DNA from: Methanomassiliicoccales archaeon LGM-DZ1
GTDB lineage: Archaea; Thermoplasmatota; Thermoplasmata; Methanomassiliicoccales; Methanomethylophilaceae
NCBI GenBank assembly: GCA_030168595.1
Contig: CP115556.1
Coordinates: 868,001 to 932,000 of the forward strand
Reading direction: 5' to 3'
Length of the DNA: 64,000 nucleotides
In this document: positions 52,095-61,305 of the stretch, piece by piece
How the letters are laid out: each line of letters opens with the position of its first letter
Numbering within the stretch: position 1 is the first letter of the stretch
Made by a program: the position numbers and the translations under genes
Notes under the pieces: generated by a model
Told to the model about the DNA's origin: nothing
The model's database searches: none
What the model saw: only the letters and a program-made list of their open reading frames with translations

Positions 52095-53588
52095 ATGGAA
52101 CAGAGGCAGTACAAGAACAGCGGCGTCGTCATCGCGAAGAAGTTCATCGTTTTCGAGATAGCGATAATAGCCGTCATCTGGGGCGCGGAGGGCCTGCTGT
52201 CCGATGAAGCGGACCTGGGCCCAGCCTGGCAGGCCCTGATGTGCATCCTGACCGCGCTGAACGCGTACAGCTGCTGGTACATCGTGGAGCACACGGTGTT
52301 CACCTTCGACGGGAACAAGCTGACCGTCAGCGGTAAGTTCGTCTCGAGGAACAAATCGGAGATCCAGTATTCCAGGATGGCCTCGGTGGGGATCACTCGC
52401 GGCATCCTGGACAGGCTGCTGGGCGTGTCCACCCTGACCTTCAACGTGAACTCAGGCGTGAACTCGTCCGCACCCGACGCCACCCTCTGCATCGAAAAGG
52501 AGGAGGCCGAAAGGCTGCGCACCTACCTGAACGGCGTGATCTTCGGAATGAGGCAGGAGGATGCGCCTCCTCAGGAGACTGCAGACGATGCCCGGATGCC
52601 TGATGCCGGGGTGCGCAGGGAATCGCTCGTGAAGGTCACCAACCGGGAGATCATCGTCCACAGCTTCCTGTCCCAGTCGTCCCCGCAGCTCCTGCTGGCA
52701 CTTGCTCTGATCGTATGGGGCGCATGGTCCGCGCTGTCGGAGAGCGTCGGCGGAGGATACATTGCGCTCTACCTCTTCATGCTGGAGGAGGTCATCCCGA
52801 TGATCTCCGTCTGCTGCCGCTACTACAACTACCGCATAGAGCGCGCCGGCGACACCGTGGTCGTGGAGTACGGCATGTTCACCCAGAAGACCGTCTCCTT
52901 CCGCGAGAACAAGGTGAACTCCGTCCGCATGAGGTCGCCCGCCCTCGCCCGCGCGCTGGGTCTCTGCACCCTGGAGGCTGAGGTCGTCGGCACCGCCAAC
53001 GGGAACGGCGACGATACCGTTCCCCTGCTGTGCCCGATGAAGAGGAAGGAAGATGTCCGGGCGCTGCTGGAAAGGGCCCTGCCGGAATTCGCATCGCAGG
53101 CCGGCACCGTGCCCCAGCCGAAGGCCGGGAAGCACATCTGCATCCTCTACTGGTCGACCGCCGCCGCCCTGTTCGCGGCCGCGGCCGGCATCTCCTGGTA
53201 CCTCCTCGATGACAGCGAATACAGCATGCTGGCACTTCCGGCAGCCGCTGTCCTGCTGCTCTCTGCGGCGGGCTCGGCAGCCTACGGCCTGTGCGCCGCC
53301 GGCCTCCGCGCCTTCGCTTCGGACGGGAGCATCTTCATCTTCGTCACCGGGGGCTTCGACCGGTCCGAGACCCGCTTCAATTACGACAAGGTCCAGTCCG
53401 TGGACATCCTGGCGGGGCCGATGGAGCGCCGCAACGGGGTGTGCAGGTGCTCCGTGAGCATGCTGTCCGCCCGCGGGTTCTCCACGGTCACCTCCGGGAG
53501 GTTCTCGGAGGATGATCTGAGGGCCGTGCCGGGCACTGTCATGGCCAGGATACGCGACGGAAGGTACGACTGGCGCCGGTACTCCTGA
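52095..53588 (+). CDS. Multi-PH-domain membrane protein, YdbT type
   Basis: 497 residues. Three bPH_2 units alternate with pairs of membrane helices: unit 1 (FDGNKLTVSGKFVSRNKSEI, YSRMASVGITRGILDRLLGV), unit 2 (VVVEYGMFTQKTVSFRENKV, NSVRMRSPALARALGLCTLE) and unit 3 (FIFVTGGFDRSETRFNYDKV, QSVDILAGPMERRNGVC). The ATG directly abuts the stop of the YdbS-like gene, so they are co-translated. Length and domain number are normal for the family. Confidence 0.9.
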   Translation: MEQRQYKNSGVVIAKKFIVFEIAIIAVIWGAEGLLSDEADLGPAWQALMCILTALNAYSCWYIVEHTVFTFDGNKLTVSGKFVSRNKSEIQYSRMASVGITRGILDRLLGVSTLTFNVNSGVNSSAPDATLCIEKEEAERLRTYLNGVIFGMRQEDAPPQETADDARMPDAGVRRESLVKVTNREIIVHSFLSQSSPQLLLALALIVWGAWSALSESVGGGYIALYLFMLEEVIPMISVCCRYYNYRIERAGDTVVVEYGMFTQKTVSFRENKVNSVRMRSPALARALGLCTLEAEVVGTANGNGDDTVPLLCPMKRKEDVRALLERALPEFASQAGTVPQPKAGKHICILYWSTAAALFAAAAGISWYLLDDSEYSMLALPAAAVLLLSAAGSAAYGLCAAGLRAFASDGSIFIFVTGGFDRSETRFNYDKVQSVDILAGPMERRNGVCRCSVSMLSARGFSTVTSGRFSEDDLRAVPGTVMARIRDGRYDWRRYS

Positions 53589-53633
53589 ATTCCGCGGTCA
53601 TTTTTATTACAGAGAAGCGGTTCTGGGACCCAT

Positions 53634-54164
53634 ATGGCAGATGACTTAGGCAAGTACATCACCTCGATCCCCGATTTCCCCAAGAAGGGGATCATCTTCA
53701 GAGATATCACCACCCTCATCTCGGACCCCGAGGGGTTCAGGAAGTCCGTCGACGGGCTCGCGCACATGGTCGACGGCATGAAGATCGACGTCGTGGTCGG
53801 CTCCGAGTCCAGAGGGTTCGTCTTCGGGGCCCCCGTTGCCTACAAGCTCGGCCTGGGCTTCGTCCTCGCCAGGAAGAAGGGCAAGCTCCCCCGCGAGACC
53901 ATCTCGGAAGAGTACGGCCTCGAGTACGGCACCGCCACCCTCGAGATGCACAAGGACAGCATCAAGAAGGGCGACAGGGTGTTCATCGTAGACGACCTCG
54001 TAGCGACCGGCGGGACCACCAAGGCCATCATCAACATGGTCGAGAGGCTCGGCGGAAAGGTCGTCAAGATTGGGTTCGTCATGGAGCTTGCAGGCCTCGG
54101 CGCCAGGGAAGGGGCCCTCAAGGGCTACGATATGGACAGCCTGATCATCTACCCGGGCAACTGA
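53634..54164 (+). CDS. apt: Adenine phosphoribosyltransferase
   Basis: 176 residues: IPDFPKKGIIFRDITTLISD at the N-terminus, GSESRGFVFGAPVA, and the PRPP-binding loop VFIVDDLVATGGTTKA. It makes AMP from adenine and PRPP in purine salvage. Normal length for Apt. A hairpin follows the stop. Confidence 0.95.
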   Translation: MADDLGKYITSIPDFPKKGIIFRDITTLISDPEGFRKSVDGLAHMVDGMKIDVVVGSESRGFVFGAPVAYKLGLGFVLARKKGKLPRETISEEYGLEYGTATLEMHKDSIKKGDRVFIVDDLVATGGTTKAIINMVERLGGKVVKIGFVMELAGLGAREGALKGYDMDSLIIYPGN

Positions 54165-54180
54165 AAAGACCGATGTGCCA

Positions 54181-54204
54181 GCGCCCCGGCCATAGCCGGA
54201 GCGC
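54181..54204 (+). terminator. Hairpin behind apt
   Basis: GCGCCCCGGC and GCCGGAGCGC pair over ten positions with one mismatch around a CATA loop, 16 bases after the apt stop. No T-run follows. Confidence 0.5.
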
Positions 54205-54215
54205 CCATCGGCGGA

Positions 54216-54290
54216 AGGGCCTGCCGGGATTCGAACCCGGGTTGTCAGCTCCGAAAGCTGATAGGATCATCCTGGCTACCACACAGGCCC
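54216..54290 (-). tRNA. tRNA-Arg (anticodon TCG)
   Basis: GGGCCTG pairs with CAGGCCC. The anticodon stem TCAGC/GCTGA encloses TTTCGGA, giving TCG. The T-arm has GGTTCGAATCC. Unlike the other tRNAs in this window, CCA is not encoded; the base after the acceptor stem is T, followed by TCCG. Confidence 0.92.
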
Positions 54291-54329
54291 GGATTTTGAT
54301 ATCCTGACGGCGTATTAATACCGTTGTTT

Positions 54330-54995
54330 TCAGTTCGAACAGTCCAGGCAGACGCCGTGCCCGGCGGCCACGAACAGCGGGGAGACCGACTTCAGCGAGG
54401 CCTTCAGTGCGTTCCTCCTCGGTTCCGGTATCCTCGCCTCCCCGAAATCGTTTATGGCATCGTCCCAGGAGACCTTCCTGACCTTCCCGGCAGTGTTCCC
54501 GGTGGAGAAGAACAGGTCGGAGCTGTAGAAGATGCGGGTGTGCTCCTCGAAGAACAGCAGCCCGTCGTTCATATGCACCTCCGAGGGGTAGGCGACGAAC
54601 TGGATGCTGACGCCCTCGGCTTCCAGCGGCAGGCCGGGGGCGGCCGCGATGACATTCCCCTCGTAACCGTAGCCTTTCAGCTCCCTGGCGGTCATCGCGG
54701 AGCATACGGCGGACACCTCCGGGAACTTCTCGTGGAAGAGACCGAGCGCCCCGTCCTCGTCGGATTCGTTATGCGAGATGAGGATGTATTTGAGGCTCCT
54801 GCCGGCCAGGATCCTCTCGATCTCCGGCATGTTCCTCTCGGCTTCGGCGACGGTCCCGGTGCAGAAAACCAGCGGGACGCGGCCGGCCAGCAGGTACTGG
54901 TGGATGGAGATCCCCGCTCTCTCGATGTAATCGGTGAACTGCCAGAGGTCCCCGCATATGTTGCAGGCCATGGTATCGCGATTCATATTCATCAC
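54330..54995 (-). CDS. Metallo-beta-lactamase-fold protein of the ODP/FprA-like kind
   Basis: 221 residues. An N-terminal cysteine pair (ACNICGD) precedes a beta-lactamase-like fold with ILISHNESDEDGAL in place of the H-x-E-x-D-H metal motif (H, E and D kept, the last H is E), EVHMNDGLLFFEEHTRIFYSSDLFFS with a histidine and a metal-bridging aspartate, and AAGHG near the end. This resembles the diiron domain of flavodiiron proteins without the flavodoxin part. Function may be redox sensing or hydrolysis. A GTG start overlaps the stop of the Sel1 gene upstream; an ATG follows directly. Confidence 0.75.
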   Translation of the reverse strand: MMNMNRDTMACNICGDLWQFTDYIERAGISIHQYLLAGRVPLVFCTGTVAEAERNMPEIERILAGRSLKYILISHNESDEDGALGLFHEKFPEVSAVCSAMTARELKGYGYEGNVIAAAPGLPLEAEGVSIQFVAYPSEVHMNDGLLFFEEHTRIFYSSDLFFSTGNTAGKVRKVSWDDAINDFGEARIPEPRRNALKASLKSVSPLFVAAGHGVCLDCSN

Positions 54996-55948
54996 TCGGA
55001 CGGGCGCCTGGGTCTTCCGTTCCCCGGCGGCTCCTTCACCTTCCCTTCGCTGCGGAGCCTCATCATCTTCCTGCCGGCCATCATGTATCCGCGGTCCTCC
55101 CCCGCCTTGTAGAGCTCAACGGCCTTATCGAAATCGGCCTCCACGCCCAGCCCCTTCTCGTAGCAGGTCCCGAGGTAGTACTTCGCCGGGATGAAGCCCC
55201 TGTCGGCGGCCTTGGTGAGCCATTCGACGGCCTTGGGATAGTCGACCTCCGTCCCGCGCCCGCGGTAGTACATCATGCCGAGCTCGAACTGGGCGTACTT
55301 GTACCCCTGGGCCGCGGACTTCGACAGCAGCTCGACAGCCTTGGCCGGATCGAGCTCCACGCCCGTGCCGTCCCTGTAGAGCACGCCGAGGTTGCATTGG
55401 GCCTCCTTGGACCCCTGTTCCGCCGCCTTGCGGTAGAGATCGGCCGCCGCGGCGAAGTCCCTGGCGACACCGCGGCCGTCCTCGTACAGCTTCCCCAGGT
55501 GGAACTGGGCCATCGCATATCCCTGGCCGGCGGCCTCCCGGTAGAGCTCCGCAGCCTTTTCCGGGTCCTGGGCAACGCCGGTCCCCTTCTCGTACGCCAT
55601 CCCGAGGGCGTCCTGGGCGGAGGCCAGGCCCTGCCGGGCGGCCTTGGCGTACCACTCGGCGGCCTTCTCCGGGTCCCTGTCGACGCCCAGCCCGTTGGCG
55701 TAGTCCTGGGCCACGTAGAGCTGTGCCAGCGCGTCCCCCTTCTCGGCCGCCTTCAGGTGCAGGCGGTTGGCGGATGCAGTCCCCTCCGGGGTCCCGAGGG
55801 CGGAGAAACGCGTTGCCAGGGACCTCAACTCCTCCGCGCTCAGCGCGTCCGGGTCCTCCGGCCATGCGGGCGGGCCGTCCTTCTTGGCTGTCCTGGGCTC
55901 CGGCGCCTCGGCGCCGTCCTGCTTCCTCTTCTTCCCGAAACCGAACAT
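54992..55948 (-). CDS. Sel1-like repeat protein
   Basis: 318 residues with about six consecutive Sel1 repeats of 36 residues (for example AQLYVAQDYANGLGVDRDPE, AQDALGMAYEKGTGVAQDPE, AQFHLGKLYEDGRGVARDFA, AQCNLGVLYRDGTGVELDPA, AQFELGMMYYRGRGTEVDYP, AKYYLGTCYEKGLGVEADFD). No signal peptide is seen, so it is cytoplasmic. These repeats make a curved scaffold for protein partners. ATG 55948 (MFGFGKKRKQDG) is chosen; the frame is open further upstream but then overlaps the hypE promoter. The beta-lactamase-fold gene overlaps its stop and is probably its functional partner. Confidence 0.92.
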   Translation of the reverse strand: MFGFGKKRKQDGAEAPEPRTAKKDGPPAWPEDPDALSAEELRSLATRFSALGTPEGTASANRLHLKAAEKGDALAQLYVAQDYANGLGVDRDPEKAAEWYAKAARQGLASAQDALGMAYEKGTGVAQDPEKAAELYREAAGQGYAMAQFHLGKLYEDGRGVARDFAAAADLYRKAAEQGSKEAQCNLGVLYRDGTGVELDPAKAVELLSKSAAQGYKYAQFELGMMYYRGRGTEVDYPKAVEWLTKAADRGFIPAKYYLGTCYEKGLGVEADFDKAVELYKAGEDRGYMMAGRKMMRLRSEGKVKEPPGNGRPRRPSE

Positions 55949-56061
55949 TGGGATGCCTCGGAGGCATATGGCCCCGGCGTTAGAAGAAGGTTCGTAATGC
56001 GCCCTGCCGGCCTCCGCGGGTACGACCCATACATTAAAACCAGCCCGTGCCCATCGCCCGG

Positions 56062-57111
56062 ATGATGTCAAAAGTTGTCATGAACGACGGTGCGGGAGGC
56101 GAACTCATGCAGGAGTTCATCTCCAAGCACATCACCTCGCATTTCCCCAAGATGGAGGCCGAGGTCCCCCTCGACTCCCTCGACGACTCGGCAGTGGTGG
56201 ACGATATCGTCTTCACCATCGACGGGCATACGGTGAACCCGCTCTTCTTCCCCGGAGGGGACATCGGGAGGATCGCCGTGTCCGGCACCGTCAACGACAT
56301 CTCGGTCATGGGCGCCAAGCCGGTCGGCCTGGCGAGCTCCGTGGTCCTCGAGGAGGGCCTGGACTCCGAGACCGTCGACAGGGTCATGCAGAGCATGGGC
56401 GACACCGCCCGCGAGGCCGGCGTCCCCATCGTCACCGGCGACACCAAGGTCATGGGCGCCGGCGAGCTCGATAAGATGGTCATCTCCACGGCCGCCGTCG
56501 GCAGGAGGTGGGACGCCCTCGACCATGACATGGAGGTCGCCAACTCCTACCGGAAGGTGGCCAGCCGCTGGTGCGCCGACTCCAACACCCGCCCGGGCGA
56601 CGTCATCATCGTCTCCGGGTACATGGGCGACCACGGGGTCTCCCTGCTCTCCTTCCGCGAGGGCTACGGCTTCGACAGCACCGTGAAGTCCGATGTGCAG
56701 CCCCTCAACCGCATGATCGAGAAGGGCCTGAGGGTCGGCGGCATCGTCTCCATGAAGGACCCGACCCGCGGAGGACTCGCCAACACCCTCAACGAATGGG
56801 CCTCGAAATCCGGCGTGGAACTGCAGATAGACGAGGCCGCCATCCCCCTGAGGGACGGCGTGGTCTCGGCCTGCGAGCTCCTCGGGATCGACCCCCTGAG
56901 CATCGGCAACGAGGGGAAGTGCGTGATATCCGCCGTCCCCGAGATGGCAGAGGAGGTCCTGAAGGCCATCAGGGCCACCCCTGAAGGAAAGGACGCCGCC
57001 ATCATCGGGAAGGCGGCGGAGGGCAAGAGCAGGGTCGTGCTGAACACCGAGGTCGGCGGCAGGAGGATCCTCGAGCCTCCGTCCGGGGACCCCGTCCCGA
57101 GGATCTGCTGA
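56062..57111 (+). CDS. hypE: Hydrogenase maturation protein HypE
   Basis: 349 residues of the AIR-synthase/PurM fold: NDGAGGELMQEFISKHI, VNPLFFPGGDIGRIAVSGTVNDISVMGA, and DPTRGGLANTLNEWA. The C-terminus is PVPRIC, whose last cysteine receives the carbamoyl group from HypF and becomes the cyanide ligand of NiFe hydrogenase iron. No other hyp gene is nearby. A TATA element (ACATTAAAACC) is centred about 27 bases before the ATG at 56062 or the next at 56065. Confidence 0.96.
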   Translation: MMSKVVMNDGAGGELMQEFISKHITSHFPKMEAEVPLDSLDDSAVVDDIVFTIDGHTVNPLFFPGGDIGRIAVSGTVNDISVMGAKPVGLASSVVLEEGLDSETVDRVMQSMGDTAREAGVPIVTGDTKVMGAGELDKMVISTAAVGRRWDALDHDMEVANSYRKVASRWCADSNTRPGDVIIVSGYMGDHGVSLLSFREGYGFDSTVKSDVQPLNRMIEKGLRVGGIVSMKDPTRGGLANTLNEWASKSGVELQIDEAAIPLRDGVVSACELLGIDPLSIGNEGKCVISAVPEMAEEVLKAIRATPEGKDAAIIGKAAEGKSRVVLNTEVGGRRILEPPSGDPVPRIC

Positions 57112-57127
57112 AAGGAGGCATGAAGAA

Positions 57128-58318
57128 ATGGTCGATTTCCTGCCTTTCGAAGGCTACAGGCCCAATATCGGCGCCGGCGATTCCATCGCCGACTTCGTCT
57201 CGCCGCCGTACGACGTCATCGGCCCGGAGCAGCTGAAGGCGCTCCAGTCGAAGAAGCACAACGTCACCAACCTCACCCTGGAGCCGGACGCCGACGGCCG
57301 CTACCGCGGTTCGGCGCAGAGGCTCGAGTCGTTCATCGCCGAGGGCGCGCTCCGGCAGGACGGCCCCTCCTACTACCTCTACGACCAGACCTGGGACGAG
57401 AACGGCGTGAAGACCACCCGCAGGGGGCTCGTCGGCATCCTCAGGACCGAGGACTACTCCAAGGGGAACATCATCCCCCATGAAGAGACCTTCTCCAAGG
57501 TGAAGGCGGACAGGCTGAACCTCCTGCGCGACACCGAGGCCCACCTCGAGAGCATCTTCGGCATATACGAGGGGCTCGGGAAGGACCTGGACCGGAAGGT
57601 CGATGCCGCCGCCAGGCTCCGCTACAGGTACGTGGACCCCGACGGCGTGGAGCACCGCTACTCGCAGATCTCCGACCCCGCCGTCATCGAGGAAGTGAAG
57701 GAGAAGCTGAAGACCCAGAAGATGCTGATCGCCGACGGCCATCACCGCTACGAGACCGCTCTCAACTACGCCAAGGAGAACCCCGGCGACGAGGCCAAGC
57801 AGTACGTCCTCTGCACCATGGTGTCCCAGGACGACGGCGGGCTGGTCATCCGCCCCACCCACCGGCTGATCGACGCCGGGGACATCGGCGAGACCACGGC
57901 CGTCAAGAAGATCTCCAAGGCCATGAGGACGGAGGAGGCATCCTCGGTCTCCGACCTGAAGGAGAAGCTCCCGCAGCACCTCTTCGGCATGATCTTCCGC
58001 TCCGGGAAGTGCCTCCTTCTGGACAACATCTCCGAGGAGGACCCCATGATGGCGCTCGACACCTATGCGGCGCAGCAGAAGATCCTCTACGGCATCTACA
58101 AGAGCGACGAGGGGAAGTCCAAGATCTCCTATGACGCCGACATCGATTCCGTGGAGAAGTCGATGGCTGCCAAGGAGCACGACGCCGCCGTCGTCCTGAA
58201 CCCGCCGAAGCTCCAGACCATCTGGGACCTCGCGGGCCGGGGCAAGAGGATGCCCAAGAAGACCACCTTCTTCTATCCCAAGATCTGGTCCGGCTGGGTC
58301 TTCTACAGGATGAAATGA
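57128..58318 (+). CDS. DUF1015 family protein
   Basis: 396 residues. Recognisable family words are FEGYRPN...SPPYDVIGPEQ at the start, a central IIPHEETFSKVKADRLNLL, IADGHHRYETALNYAKE and a C-terminal AVVLNPPKLQTIWDLAGRGK followed by MPKKTTFFYPKIWSGWVFY. The family is widespread and its biochemical role is not established, to my knowledge. It lies 16 bases behind hypE and is probably co-transcribed. Confidence 0.92.
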   Translation: MVDFLPFEGYRPNIGAGDSIADFVSPPYDVIGPEQLKALQSKKHNVTNLTLEPDADGRYRGSAQRLESFIAEGALRQDGPSYYLYDQTWDENGVKTTRRGLVGILRTEDYSKGNIIPHEETFSKVKADRLNLLRDTEAHLESIFGIYEGLGKDLDRKVDAAARLRYRYVDPDGVEHRYSQISDPAVIEEVKEKLKTQKMLIADGHHRYETALNYAKENPGDEAKQYVLCTMVSQDDGGLVIRPTHRLIDAGDIGETTAVKKISKAMRTEEASSVSDLKEKLPQHLFGMIFRSGKCLLLDNISEEDPMMALDTYAAQQKILYGIYKSDEGKSKISYDADIDSVEKSMAAKEHDAAVVLNPPKLQTIWDLAGRGKRMPKKTTFFYPKIWSGWVFYRMK

Positions 58319-58354
58319 GGGGGAGGGACCCCCTCGGGAAACGCAAACAGTTCC

Positions 58355-58377
58355 GGGGCCCTGCCGGACAGGGCCCC
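58355..58377 (+). terminator. Terminator hairpin behind hypE-DUF1015
   Basis: GGGGCCCTG and CAGGGCCCC form a perfect 9-bp stem with a CCGGA loop, followed by TTCTTTTCC. It lies between convergent genes. Confidence 0.75.
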
Positions 58378-58394
58378 TTCTTTTCCTTCCGCCT

Positions 58395-58802
58395 TCAGAC
58401 CTTGAAGAACTCCTTGACGTTGGGGCGGAACAGATAGTAGAGCACCACGATGCAGATCACCAGCTCGACAACGCTGATCCCCGATGAGATGGTGACGAGG
58501 GAGCCGACGATGCAGAGCAGGTAGATGATGACGCCGATGTACCAGAACACCGTGATCCCCTTGTAAAGGCCGACAGCGATCCCCAGGATGATCAGCCCTA
58601 CGACGACGGCGATCGCCCCGGCGATTTCCAGGGCGCCTTCCGCATCATCGCGGGATATGTCCGCCTGGTCCAGTATGGCGTCGGTTATCGAGTCCGCCCC
58701 GGCGACAAGAAGAGCGCCCATCGCCATCACGATCAGGGCGCTGATCATCGTCAGGACCGAGACGATGGTTATCATCAATGGTCTTTGAACCATGATTGTC
58801 AT
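58395..58802 (-). CDS. Small membrane protein of unknown function (135 aa)
   Basis: Four hydrophobic segments: IVSVLTMISALIVMAMGALL, AGAIAVVVGLIILGIAVGLY, VFWYIGVIIYLLCIVGSLVT and VVELVICIVVLYYLFRPNVK. The loop between helices 1 and 2 is acidic. No motif is recognised. Several in-frame ATGs exist near the start; the first is used. A run of AT-rich sequence (about 58800-58830) provides the promoter. Confidence 0.82.
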   Translation of the reverse strand: MTIMVQRPLMITIVSVLTMISALIVMAMGALLVAGADSITDAILDQADISRDDAEGALEIAGAIAVVVGLIILGIAVGLYKGITVFWYIGVIIYLLCIVGSLVTISSGISVVELVICIVVLYYLFRPNVKEFFKV

Positions 58803-59001
58803 AACTTATTATCAAATTTTTTAGTCAATCGTTGATGATTGTATGGTCTATATTCAGGGCGGAAGATGCGTGCGCATCGCAAAATGCCGACGGATAAAAG
58901 AGTCTCCCCAGGAGACTGGGTCATATGATGCGCGGATGACGGAACGGACAGGGCGGAAACGGGCGATAGCCAGTGCTTCCGAGAGATGTAATAATTAAAA
59001 G
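58803..59001. other. Intergenic region with one hairpin
   Basis: No gene seen. GGATAAAAG (about 58901) is a TATA candidate, and AGTCTCC-CCA-GGAGACT (58911-58927) a strong hairpin just after it. Confidence 0.35.
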
Positions 59002-59076
59002 TGGAGCCGCTGGAGGGAATTGAACCCTCGGCCTACGCCTTACCAAGGCGTCGCTATACCCCTTAGCCACAGCGGC
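59002..59076 (-). tRNA. tRNA-Thr (anticodon GGT)
   Basis: GCCGCTG pairs with CAGCGGC. The anticodon stem ACGCC/GGCGT encloses TTGGTAA, giving GGT. The T-arm has GGTTCAATTCC and CCA is encoded (59002-59004). Confidence 0.95.
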
Positions 59077-59163
59077 CTCTGCACTTCTGCCTTATCCCCC
59101 TTTCCTATTTAATGCTTGTTCGGGACGCTGTCCTAAATATCCCCCTAGGCATAGGGTGTGGCC

Positions 59164-61137
59164 ATGAAGAAGGAGATGAGCTCGTTCGATGTCCGCTCGG
59201 TCGTCGGCGAGATGGCCGCGCTGGAGGGCGCCCACATGGACAAGATCTTCCAGTGGGGCGCGGGGAACGTCCTCTTCCGCATCAACACCAAGGACGGGAA
59301 GAAGGACCTTTTCTTCAAGGACAAGAAGTGGCTGTTCATCTCGCCCGACAGGCCCGACACACCGACCGTGCCGACATCGTTCGCCACCTTCCTGAGGAAG
59401 TACATCACGAACGCCAGGATCGGGAAGACCCGGCAGATCGGATTCGACAGGATCGCTGAGACCGAGCTCTTCAAGTCCGACGGCGAGTACCGGCTGGTCT
59501 TCGAGATGTTCGGCGGCGGGAACGTCCTCCTGCTCCAGGACGGGAAGATCGCGAACTGCCTGACCCAGAGGACCTTCAGGGACAGGGTCACCCGCCCCGG
59601 CGAGGAATATGCCATGCCGAGGGAGAGGTTCAACCCGCTGGAGTCCGCGCCCGAATCCTTCGCCGAGACGTTCCGCTCGTCGGACGCGGACACCGTGAGG
59701 ACCCTTGCCACCGTCGCCAACCTCGGAGGGCAGTACGCCGAGGAGGTCGTGAAGAGGGCCGGCGTGGACAAGAAGGCGAAGGCCTCCGACGTCCCGGACG
59801 CCGACATCGCCAAGATGTACGCGGCCATGGAGGACATCGCGAATTCCGTCAAGACCTCCCCCAGCCCCACGGTCTTCAAGGAGAACGGGAAGATCGTCGA
59901 CCTCGCGCCTATCGACCTCCGCATCTACGACGGCTGCGAGAAGGTCCCGGTCTCCAGCATCTCCGAGGCCATCGGGATGCTGATGGCCCAGAACTCCGAG
60001 GAGGAGACGGAGGAGGCCACCGATCCAGAGATCGAGAGGCTCAAGAAGAGGATAGCCAAGCAGAAGGAGACGGTGGACGCCTACCGGGTGGAGGCCGAGA
60101 GGCTCAAGGCCGAGGCCGATTCCCTCTATACCGAATACCAGAAGGTGGACGAGCTCCTGAACGTGCTCTCCGAGCAGTCCGCGAAACTGTCCTGGGACAG
60201 GCTCACGGAAGGCGCCCTGAAGATCCCCTGGGTCGCATGGATCGACCCGTCCAAGAACACGGTCGCCGTGAAGATCGGGATGCTGGAGCCCGAGCTTGAT
60301 TACACCAAGGGCATCGACGGCAACGCCTCGGCCATCTATGCCAAGGGGAAGGAGCAGTCTGCCAAGGCGGATTCCGCCCAGAAGGCCCTGGAGGACTCCG
60401 AGGCGGAGCTGGCCAAGCTGCAGAAGGGATTCGACCGCAGGATCAGGGCCCAGGCGGAGAGGGCGAGGCCCAGCAAGCAGTTCTGGTTCGATTCGTTCAA
60501 GTGGTTCATAACATCGGGCGGCAGGCTGGCCGTCGCGGGCAGGGACACCCGCTCCAACGACCAGGTCGTCAAGAAGCACATGAAGGAGGAAGACGTCTAC
60601 GCCCATGCCGACATCCACGGAGCGCCGTCCGTCATCGTCAAGGACGGCCTGAAGGCGTCCGAGGAGGAGCTCAAGGAGGCCTGCTGGTTCGCACTGGCGC
60701 AGTCGAAGGCATGGACCGCGGGATCGCCCGAGGGCGCCGCCTTCTGGGTATATCCGGACCAGGTCAGCAAGACCCCGAACGCGGGCGAGTTCGTGCCCAG
60801 GGGCGCGTTCATCATCCGCGGGAAGAGGAACTACGAGTACCACCTGCCGCTGGAGATGGGAGTGGGGGAGATCTTCTATCAGGGAGAGAGGAAGGTCATG
60901 TGCGCCCCGACTCCGGTCATGGAGAAGTCCTCCGAGAAGTACTTCGTCATCCGCCCCTCGAAGACGAAGGACCACCGCATGGCCGGGGAGATCGCCAAGG
61001 CGCTCGATGTCCCGGAGGAGGAGGTCTCGAGGATCCTGCCTCCCGGAAGCATCGAGACCGTCAGGAAGGTATGGCCGAAGGAGGCTGAGGAGAAGGAACC
61101 GGAAGGACGGGACGGAGGAGGCTCCGGGGACGAATGA
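59164..61137 (+). CDS. rqcH: NFACT-family ribosome rescue factor (archaeal RqcH/Rqc2/NEMF homolog)
   Basis: About 657 residues: NFACT-N domain (SSFDVRSVVGEMAALEGAHM, FATFLRKYITNARIGKTRQI), HhH and coiled-coil middle (EIERLKKRIAKQKETVDAYR onwards, then the second arm SAKADSAQKALEDSEAELAK), NFACT-R domain (WFITSGGRLAVAGRDTRSND, HADIHGAPSVIVKDG, AFIIRGKRNYEYHLPLEMGV), and a charged tail. In bacteria and eukaryotes these proteins bind obstructed 60S/50S subunits with peptidyl-tRNA and add C-terminal tails. ATG 59164 is used; a GTG two codons upstream is also possible. Confidence 0.93.
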   Translation: MKKEMSSFDVRSVVGEMAALEGAHMDKIFQWGAGNVLFRINTKDGKKDLFFKDKKWLFISPDRPDTPTVPTSFATFLRKYITNARIGKTRQIGFDRIAETELFKSDGEYRLVFEMFGGGNVLLLQDGKIANCLTQRTFRDRVTRPGEEYAMPRERFNPLESAPESFAETFRSSDADTVRTLATVANLGGQYAEEVVKRAGVDKKAKASDVPDADIAKMYAAMEDIANSVKTSPSPTVFKENGKIVDLAPIDLRIYDGCEKVPVSSISEAIGMLMAQNSEEETEEATDPEIERLKKRIAKQKETVDAYRVEAERLKAEADSLYTEYQKVDELLNVLSEQSAKLSWDRLTEGALKIPWVAWIDPSKNTVAVKIGMLEPELDYTKGIDGNASAIYAKGKEQSAKADSAQKALEDSEAELAKLQKGFDRRIRAQAERARPSKQFWFDSFKWFITSGGRLAVAGRDTRSNDQVVKKHMKEEDVYAHADIHGAPSVIVKDGLKASEEELKEACWFALAQSKAWTAGSPEGAAFWVYPDQVSKTPNAGEFVPRGAFIIRGKRNYEYHLPLEMGVGEIFYQGERKVMCAPTPVMEKSSEKYFVIRPSKTKDHRMAGEIAKALDVPEEEVSRILPPGSIETVRKVWPKEAEEKEPEGRDGGGSGDE

Positions 61138-61262
61138 CCCGGATCCCGCAGAGAAACGTTGCGGCAGCCGACCGGACAGCATGATGCAAATCGCAATTTG
61201 AGTTTTAAGAAAACTGATGAAATATAGATTTTAAATTTTAATAAAACTGGGAAAATCCGACG

Positions 61263-61285
61263 AATCAGTTTTAATATTTCTGATT
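61263..61285. promoter_or_regulatory. Promoter of the second DUF4143 ATPase with inverted repeat around TATA
   Basis: AATCAG (61263-61268) and CTGATT (61280-61285) flank TTTTAATATTT. The spacing to the ATG at 61306 (about 32 bases) suggests a nearly leaderless mRNA. A further AAAACTGAT upstream (61210-61218) repeats the half-site in opposite orientation. Confidence 0.55.
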
Positions 61286-61305
61286 ACATCAATAATGCTG
61301 GCTAT

